Assembly (NCBI GenBank): GCA_936943465.1
Contig: CAKZJN010000151.1
Coordinates: 1-10,969 of the forward strand
DNA length: 10,969 bases
Reading direction: 5' to 3'
DNA from: an uncultured Rhodoferax sp.
GTDB taxonomy: Bacteria > Pseudomonadota > Gammaproteobacteria > Burkholderiales > Burkholderiaceae_C
Shown: in pieces, positions 6,967 to 10,969 of the stretch
Layout: every line of letters begins with the position of its first letter
Numbering within the stretch: the first letter of the stretch is position 1
The notes under the pieces: model-generated
What the model saw: the letters and a program-made list of their open reading frames with translations, nothing else
Told to the model about the DNA's origin: nothing
The model's database searches: none
Translations under genes and position numbers: made by a program

Positions 6967-7689
6967 ATGTTGAAGGTACACATCCAAGACAAAACCTTTG
7001 CCAACGGCCACTGCGCCCTGCGCGACCTCCACTTGGAGGCGCGCCCGGGCGAACTGGTTGCCATCGTCGGGCCATCGGGCGCAGGTAAAAGCACACTGCT
7101 CAAAATCATCTGCGGGCTCGATACCCAGTTCCAGGGGCAGGTACAACTCCCCGAACCCGCGCAGCTTGGCTTCATGTTTCAGGAGCCCCGGTTGATGCCC
7201 TGGCTGACCGTGGAACAAAACCTGATGCTGGTCAACAAGACACTGACGGGAGCGCGCCTGACCGAGGCCCTGAAGCGGGTCGGACTGGGAGACTGTGCTG
7301 ACCTCTATCCCGGCCAGCTTTCGGGCGGCATGCAGCGCCGCGTGGCGCTGGTTCGCGCTTTCAGCGTGTCACCGCAGTTGTTGTTGATGGATGAGCCGTT
7401 TCAGTCGCTGGATGCACCCAACGCCGAGCAGTTGCGCGCGCACTTGCTCGAACTCTGGCAGGCCACGCGCCCCACAGTGCTGTTTGTGACCCACAACCTG
7501 TCCGAGGCGCTGTCGCTGGCAGACCGCGTGTTGTTCCTGACTGCCGGTCCTTCACGGGTCGCGCTGGAAGTGCCGGTAGACCTGCCGCGCCCGCGCAGTC
7601 AGCACGCACCGGCCGTGCAGGCCATGCGCCATGACCTGCTGACGCGCTACCCCGATCTGCTCAAGGGCAACGCGACCCCAGCGGCTTAG
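6967..7689 (+). CDS. ABC transporter ATP-binding protein, NitT/TauT/Ssu class
   Basis: 240-residue ABC ATPase energising the permease encoded upstream. All motifs are intact: Walker A GPSGAGKST (35-43), Q-loop (Q72, in FMFQEPRLMPW), signature LSGGM (118-122), Walker B LLLMDEP (138-144), D-loop SLDA and switch histidine H176. The FQEPRLMPW form of the Q-loop is typical of nitrate/taurine/sulfonate ATPases. The ATG at 6967 is preferred, 2 nt after the permease stop. A GTG at 6952 in the same frame, overlapping the permease, is an alternative that adds 5 residues. The stop (TAG, 7687-7689) interlocks with the stop of the opposite gene, leaving no room for a classical terminator. Confidence 0.88.
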   Translation: MLKVHIQDKTFANGHCALRDLHLEARPGELVAIVGPSGAGKSTLLKIICGLDTQFQGQVQLPEPAQLGFMFQEPRLMPWLTVEQNLMLVNKTLTGARLTEALKRVGLGDCADLYPGQLSGGMQRRVALVRAFSVSPQLLLMDEPFQSLDAPNAEQLRAHLLELWQATRPTVLFVTHNLSEALSLADRVLFLTAGPSRVALEVPVDLPRPRSQHAPAVQAMRHDLLTRYPDLLKGNATPAA

Positions 7690-8747
7690 CCAGCGGTCAC
7701 ATTCACCAGGTTGCCGATGGCAGCCCGGTGACCCATGGCGCCATAACCCAAACTTTGCTGCAACTTGCTGAGCAGCGCCTGCAGGGTCACGGCGGTGCTG
7801 CTGGAACTGCTCTGGCCACTGCCGCTGGTTGCGCCCGATGTACCAGTAGTCGCCGCGGTATCTGTGGCCGGGGGGGTGGAGGGCGCTGGCGGCGTTGCAG
7901 TAGCCCCAGGGGTTCCGGTGGCTCCGGCGCTTCCTGAGGTGCCCGCGGTCGCAGCGGTTCCACTCGTGCCTTGAAGGTCGGCCACCAGTTTGTCAAACGC
8001 GCTTTGCAGCGCAGGCGGTGCGGAGCCGTTCCCAATTTGCGAAATCAGCGCAGCCAGTCCGGCAGCGAAGTGCCTGCGGTGACCATGCGAATGCTCGCCT
8101 CCATGAAAACGGGGAGCTGGAAAGGTATTGGTACTTGCAGGGGGCGTGGTTGCGGCCGGGGTGGCTGTGCCAGTTCCAGCAGTCGCGCCCGTTCCGGTAC
8201 CTGTTCCGGTTGCTGTACCAGTGCCTGTTCCTGTGTTGGTGGCGCCGGACTCTGAACTGAGGCCTTTCACCGCCTGAAACAGCGCATGCATGAACTGGCG
8301 GATATCGGCCTGAATGCCCGTGGCAGCGGACCGGTGGTGATCGTCATCATCATCGTCGTCTTCATGGTCCTCATGCGCACCGTGCCGCATTGGCGGTGGC
8401 GCCACCGGCGCGGTGGTAGCGGGCGCTGACGCTGTGCCAGTAGGGGCTGCGGTGGTTGCAGTCGCACCGTCGGTTGGTGCTGCGGGGGCTGCCGGTGGGT
8501 TGCCACCTCCTTGGGGAGTCTGTGGCATCGACAAACCCAGGCTCTTGAACGCCTGTACCAGCGCGTCCTGCAGGGATCCTGCGCGTTCTCCCCGCTCATG
8601 TCCGTGGTGGCCGTGGCGGTGAACCTTTTTGTCCTCCCCGTCGTCTTCACCGCGGGATCGGGAGACACGTGGCGCACCTTGAACACCGCCGGTCGGTGTG
8701 GATTGGGGCGTGTAAGACGTCGCGACAACGCTGCCGATGCTGCTCAT
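7686..8747 (-). CDS. Low-complexity His/Asp-rich modular protein of unknown function
   Basis: 353-residue protein without a signal peptide or membrane segment. Three charged His-rich clusters are visible: HRHGHHGH (43-50), HGAHEDHEDDDDDDDHH (122-138, seven Asp in a row) and HGGEHSHGHRRH (215-226). Short helix-forming segments alternate with them: SLQDALVQAFKSLG (58-71), IRQFMHALFQAVKGL (149-163), FAAGLAALISQIG with LQSAFDKLVADLQG (227-260) and TLQALLSKLQQSLGYG (321-336). The helical segments resemble one another, suggesting a degenerate internal repeat. Linkers are Ala/Thr/Pro/Gly-rich, including a Thr-Gly run (172-194). The start at 8747 is fixed by a strong AGAGGAG ribosome site (8753-8759). 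I know no function; metal binding by the His/Asp clusters is an inference. It lies downstream of the PQQ-type ABC ATPase on the same strand, after a 155-bp gap. Coding is supported by amino-acid segments that make sense as helices between the low-complexity parts. Confidence 0.75.
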   Translation of the reverse strand: MSSIGSVVATSYTPQSTPTGGVQGAPRVSRSRGEDDGEDKKVHRHGHHGHERGERAGSLQDALVQAFKSLGLSMPQTPQGGGNPPAAPAAPTDGATATTAAPTGTASAPATTAPVAPPPMRHGAHEDHEDDDDDDDHHRSAATGIQADIRQFMHALFQAVKGLSSESGATNTGTGTGTATGTGTGTGATAGTGTATPAATTPPASTNTFPAPRFHGGEHSHGHRRHFAAGLAALISQIGNGSAPPALQSAFDKLVADLQGTSGTAATAGTSGSAGATGTPGATATPPAPSTPPATDTAATTGTSGATSGSGQSSSSSTAVTLQALLSKLQQSLGYGAMGHRAAIGNLVNVTAG

Positions 8748-8752
8748 AGGGA

Positions 8753-8759
8753 CTCCTCT
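8753..8759 (-). promoter_or_regulatory. Strong ribosome binding site of the His/Asp-rich gene
   Basis: On the minus strand AGAGGAG stands 5 nt before the ATG at 8747-8745. It is the best ribosome site in the window and fixes the start of the His/Asp-rich protein. Confidence 0.75.
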
Positions 8760-8866
8760 TTATCGTTCGGGATTCCTGTGAGTTCGACATAACTTGCCCA
8801 AAATTAAGCAAATTTCAGTAAAGGGACGCTTTTCTCGGCTTTACAGGCATTGGAAAGAAACCGCAT

Positions 8867-8889
8867 GGGACGGGTTGAAAACCGGTCCC
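8867..8889 (-). terminator. Hairpin after the PQQ-type ABC ATPase gene, possible terminator
   Basis: An inverted repeat starts 14 nt past the ATPase stop. It has a GGGAC/GTCCC outer stem, one mismatch, a GGTT/AACC inner stem and a 3-base loop. On the minus strand it is followed within about 6 nt by a mixed pyrimidine stretch (GTTTCTTTCC) and not a clean T-run. It is therefore a weak intrinsic terminator at best, or a processing or attenuation hairpin. Confidence 0.4.
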
Positions 8890-8902
8890 GGTTGCTGCTT
8901 TG

Positions 8903-9679
8903 CTATCCGCCGCGCGCGCCCGGCGCAGGTTGCGACAGACTCAAAAACGCTTGCTCCAATGTGGAGCGACCGGTCTGCTCCACCAGTGCGGAAGGCGTCC
9001 CGTCAAACACAATCTGCCCCTGGTTCAACACCAGCAGGCGATCGGCATTGACCACCTCATCGACCAGGTGCGTGGTCCAGAGCACCGCCACTTCACCGTC
9101 CCGTGCCAGGGCTTCTACCGAGCGCATCAGGTCGTGGCGCGACGCCGGGTCCAGCCCTACCGTGGCCTCATCCATGAGCAAAAAGCGGGGTTTGTGCAGC
9201 AACGCACGGATCAACTCCACCTTGCGGCGGTTGCCGCCGGACAGCGACCGCACCGAAACGCCGGCCTGCTCCAAAAGCCCGTGCTGCGTCAGACCCGCCT
9301 CGATCCGCTCCAGCGCCAGTTTGCGCGGCAGACCGTGCAAATCGGTATGGAACAGCAGGTTGGCGCGGATGCTCAAATCCAGGTCCAGCGAGGCCTGTTG
9401 GAATACCACGCCGAGGCCCGCCAGCGCCTGGGGTGCTTGGCTTCGAATGTCATAACCCAGCACCGACAAATCACCTTCATCCGGCACAAACAGCCCGCTC
9501 AGTATTTGAACCAGCGTGGACTTGCCCGCACCGTTGGGGCCGAGCAAGGCGACGAACTGGCCCGGATACAGCGACACAGAAACGGACTTCAAAGCCAGTT
9601 TGGAGCCGTAGGACTTCTTGAGTGCGCTGGCAACCAGCACCGGCTGGCGTGAATCGGTTGTGGGGTCTGTGTGTTTCAT
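8903..9679 (-). CDS. ABC-2-type ATP-binding protein of the PQQ-dependent alcohol dehydrogenase-associated type (PedA/LutE-like)
   Basis: 258-residue ABC ATPase with complete motifs: Walker A GPNGAGKST (47-55), Q-loop VVFQQ (91-95), signature LSGGN (146-150), Walker B FLLMDEATVGLD (167-178) and switch histidine H204. The SGGN signature, the EATVGLD Walker B and the early FQQASLDLDLSIRANL stretch mark it as an export-type (ABC-2) ATPase and not an importer ATPase. Proteins of this kind stand next to YVTN beta-propellers in quinoprotein (PQQ) alcohol-oxidation clusters, such as the ped cluster of Pseudomonas and the lut cluster of methylotrophs, and the neighbour here is exactly such a propeller. 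The permease partner is absent from the window. The ATG at 9679 has no good ribosome site; V14 (GTG) is an alternative start. Family assignment is good; the PQQ link rests on sequence style plus the neighbour. Confidence 0.8.
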   Translation of the reverse strand: MKHTDPTTDSRQPVLVASALKKSYGSKLALKSVSVSLYPGQFVALLGPNGAGKSTLVQILSGLFVPDEGDLSVLGYDIRSQAPQALAGLGVVFQQASLDLDLSIRANLLFHTDLHGLPRKLALERIEAGLTQHGLLEQAGVSVRSLSGGNRRKVELIRALLHKPRFLLMDEATVGLDPASRHDLMRSVEALARDGEVAVLWTTHLVDEVVNADRLLVLNQGQIVFDGTPSALVEQTGRSTLEQAFLSLSQPAPGARGG

Positions 9680-9703
9680 GGCTGGGTGAGTCTAGTGCCA
9701 AGC

Positions 9704-9719
9704 AGCACAATCTGTGCCC
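9704..9719 (-). promoter_or_regulatory. Divergent sigma-54-like site overlapping a perfect dyad
   Basis: Read on the minus strand, GGGCACAGATTGTGCT keeps the invariant GG-N10-GC and differs from the RpoN consensus TGGCACR-N4-TTGCW at two positions. It points at the ABC ATPase gene; the predicted transcription start near 9693 leaves a leader of only about 14 nt. The same bases form a perfect inverted repeat, GCACA-ATC-TGTGC (9705-9717), centred about 63 bp upstream of the predicted start of the beta-propeller transcript. It may therefore be an activator or repressor site instead of a second promoter. Confidence 0.4.
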
Positions 9720-9747
9720 AGCGGGGCTGTACCACGGCGCCGCAAAA

Positions 9748-9763
9748 TGGCACAGTTATTGCA
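9748..9763 (+). promoter_or_regulatory. Sigma-54 (RpoN) -24/-12 promoter of the beta-propeller gene
   Basis: TGGCACAGTTATTGCA matches the RpoN consensus TGGCACR-N4-TTGCW at every defined position. GG is at 9749-9750 and GC at 9761-9762. The -12 element runs into an A/T stretch, as is common downstream of strong sites. Transcription would start near 9774, leaving a leader of about 26 nt that contains the GAGACAAG ribosome site before the ATG at 9800. Activation would need an enhancer-binding protein not encoded here. Confidence 0.8.
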
Positions 9764-9799
9764 AAATTTTTCGCTCCAATAAACCAATCGAGACAAGCC

Positions 9800-10768
9800 A
9801 TGCCACCTCTTCACCCCACATTTCGCTCCATCGCGCTGGCCTGCCTGGCCACCATCGGTACCGCCAGCATGGCGGACGTGTTTGTCAGCAGCGAAAAGGA
9901 CAACGCCATTCTGCAACTGGACGCTGAAGGCAAAGTGATCCGGTCCGTGGCCGTGTGCAAGCGTCCGCGCCACATGTCCTGGGCGCAGGGCACAGAAAAA
10001 ATCATGGTCGCCTGCGGCGACAGCGATGAAATTGGCGTCGTCGATGTGCAAGCCGGCAAAATGACAGACACCGTTCCCACCGGCGAGAGCCCGGAAATAT
10101 TCTCGCTGTCACCCGACGGCAAGACCGCCTATGTGTCGATTGAAGACGAAAGCAAGATTGCGGCTTACGACGTCGCCAGCAAGAAGCCGCTGTTCTCGGT
10201 AAAGACCGGTGCCGAACCCGAAGGCGTTCTGGCCACCGCAGACGGCAAGACGGTTTTCTCCACCTCGGAAGTAGCCAGCAGCGTCTACCGCATCGATGTG
10301 GAAAAACGCAAGGTCAGCGGCCAGGTCAAGGTCGGGCTGCGCCCACGGCGCTTTGCCATTGCGCCCGATGCGTCAGAACTCTGGGTGACCAATGAGCTCG
10401 GCGCCAGCGTGAGCATCATTGACACCCAAACCATGAAGGTCCGCCAGACCCTGAAGTTTGAAATCAAGGGCATGCGCGCTTCTGACATCACACCGGTCGG
10501 CATGGTGATGAGCGCCGACGGCAAAACCGTGTGGGTGGCCCTGGGTCGCGCCAACCATGTGGCCGAAGTGGATGCGGCCAGCCGGACCGTCAAGGGGCTG
10601 GCACTGGTGGGCAAACGGGCCTGGGGCCTGGCGCTTTCCAAAGACGGATCACGCCTGTATGTGGCCAACGGTATGTCGGATGACATGACCATCATTGACA
10701 CCGCCAGCCGCAAGGCACTCAAGACGGTACCGGTGGGGCGCGAACCCCACTCGATACTGGCGAATTAA
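9800..10768 (+). CDS. Exported YVTN-type beta-propeller, PQQ-dependent catabolism-associated
   Basis: 322-residue exported protein with a signal peptide cleaved at SMA-DV (25/26). The mature part is a run of roughly 40-residue beta-propeller repeats with the recurring pattern DGKxxxV(S/A/T)xxxxxxVxxxD: DGKTAYVSIEDESKIAAYD, DGKTVFSTSEVASSVYRID, DASELWVTNELGASVSIID, DGKTVWVALGRANHVAEVD and DGSRLYVANGMSDDMTIID. About seven blades are expected. Two cysteines occur early (in VAVCKRP and MVACGD). The length matches the propeller family that accompanies PQQ-dependent alcohol dehydrogenases and their ABC-2 exporters; the divergent ATPase supports this. It acts in the periplasm; its molecular role in those systems is not settled. 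The ATG at 9800 is chosen over in-frame extension to 9671 because the signal peptide, the GAGACAAG ribosome site and the sigma-54 promoter all fit it. Confidence 0.85.
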   Translation: MPPLHPTFRSIALACLATIGTASMADVFVSSEKDNAILQLDAEGKVIRSVAVCKRPRHMSWAQGTEKIMVACGDSDEIGVVDVQAGKMTDTVPTGESPEIFSLSPDGKTAYVSIEDESKIAAYDVASKKPLFSVKTGAEPEGVLATADGKTVFSTSEVASSVYRIDVEKRKVSGQVKVGLRPRRFAIAPDASELWVTNELGASVSIIDTQTMKVRQTLKFEIKGMRASDITPVGMVMSADGKTVWVALGRANHVAEVDAASRTVKGLALVGKRAWGLALSKDGSRLYVANGMSDDMTIIDTASRKALKTVPVGREPHSILAN

Positions 10769-10772
10769 GCGT

Positions 10773-10969
10773 TCAGGGAGCGGCCAAGGTCAGGCCGTGT
10801 GCCTGAAAAAGCTTGAGCAAATCGCCGCTCCGGCGCAGATCATCCAAGGCCTTGTCGAGCAGGGCCGCCAACTCCTTGTTGTCGGCCTTCACTGCCATGC
10901 CCAGTGCCCAGCCATTCGGCGGCACGCCAGGCATTGACAGCTTGGTAAAGGCCCAGTCCTTGCGGTCCA
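10773..10969 (-). CDS. C-terminal part of a family 3 periplasmic solute-binding protein (partial)
   Basis: The minus strand is open from the window edge to a TGA at 10773-10775, giving about 65 residues. They end in a segment reading GWALGMAVKADNKELAALL followed by DKALDDLRRSGDLLKLFQAHGL. This is the usual C-terminal end of family 3 (amino-acid/MoxJ-like) binding proteins: a strand with G(W/Y)xxG, then an acidic 'DxELxxxLxxAL' helix, then 'L..SGxLxxLxxxHGL'. In quinoprotein clusters such proteins (MoxJ/XoxJ/LutA-type) bind and mature the dehydrogenase or deliver ligands. That reading is supported only by the neighbouring propeller and ATPase, since the N-terminus is outside the window. It runs toward the propeller gene, with 4 bp between their stops. 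Confidence 0.7.
   Translation of the reverse strand, partial: DRKDWAFTKLSMPGVPPNGWALGMAVKADNKELAALLDKALDDLRRSGDLLKLFQAHGLTLAAP

Larger units (their letters stand above)
8748..8902. other. 155-bp intergenic gap between two minus-strand genes
   Basis: This gap follows the PQQ-type ATPase stop and precedes the His/Asp-rich gene. It is markedly AT-richer than its surroundings at 8790-8830, the kind of place a promoter for the minus-strand gene would lie. I could not find a well-spaced -35/-10 pair or a GG-N10-GC sigma-54 site on the minus strand. It also holds the hairpin listed at 8867-8889. Confidence 0.4.

Noticed and set aside
7774..8260. Repeated GCTCCGGTG/GTTCCGGTACC-like units that could suggest a small tandem-repeat or CRISPR-like array
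   Set aside because: The units are irregular in spacing, have no spacers, and keep a minus-strand reading frame coding for Thr/Gly/Ala/Pro linkers.
8900..9652. Plus-strand open frame opposite the PQQ-type ABC ATPase
   Set aside because: The minus strand has every ABC motif in order. The plus frame is Arg/Gln/His-rich and featureless.
9671..9799. In-frame upstream extension of the beta-propeller gene (43 extra codons)
   Set aside because: It would put the sigma-54 promoter inside the gene and bury the signal peptide. The ATG at 9800 has a ribosome site and a proper signal peptide follows.
10790..10806. Perfect hairpin TCAGGC-CGTGT-GCCTGA followed by AAAAA, considered as a bidirectional terminator between the convergent genes
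   Set aside because: It lies inside the coding part of the partial binding protein. The A-run is on the wrong side for the plus strand, and on the minus strand the T-run precedes the stem.

Overview
The window looks like chromosomal DNA of a beta-proteobacterium, most likely from the Comamonadaceae (Rhodoferax-like). The reasons are high GC, dense genes with ATGA/GTGA-type overlaps, GAGACAAG-type leader sequences before starts, and the style of the encoded proteins. This placement is an inference from sequence style. No rRNA, tRNA, insertion sequence, integrase, CRISPR array or other mobility signal was seen.

Left part (1-3577, + strand): a translationally coupled trio. It holds the C-terminal part of a RavA-type MoxR AAA+ ATPase cut by the window edge, a ViaA-type von Willebrand factor A protein with an intact MIDAS, and a DUF4213/DUF364 protein. 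Next come a small one-domain cupin (3646-3975), a GcvR-like double ACT-domain protein (4005-4532), and an unrecognised exported protein (4532-5107) whose start codon overlaps the ACT gene's stop.

Middle (5108-7689, + strand): a complete three-gene ABC importer of the NitT/TauT/Ssu class (binding protein, permease, ATPase) in overlapping or near-abutting order. A near-perfect sigma-54 -24/-12 promoter lies just upstream at 5124-5139. The substrate cannot be read from sequence.

Right part (7686-10969): a low-complexity His/Asp-rich protein on the - strand (7686-8747), whose stop overlaps the ABC ATPase stop head-on. Upstream of it on the same strand is an ABC-2-type export ATPase of the kind found with PQQ-dependent alcohol dehydrogenase systems (PedA/LutE-like). 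A divergent gene encodes an exported YVTN beta-propeller of the type associated with PQQ-dependent catabolism. Convergent with that is the C-terminus of a family 3 periplasmic binding protein. The divergent intergenic region carries a perfect sigma-54 consensus pointing at the beta-propeller gene, and a weaker sigma-54-like site pointing at the ATPase. This part is probably the edge of a quinoprotein (PQQ, possibly lanthanide-linked) oxidation cluster continuing beyond 10969.

The most notable features are the sigma-54 sites in front of two separate transport-related units, which suggest co-regulation by an enhancer-binding protein not encoded here, and the modular His/Asp-rich protein lying between those units.
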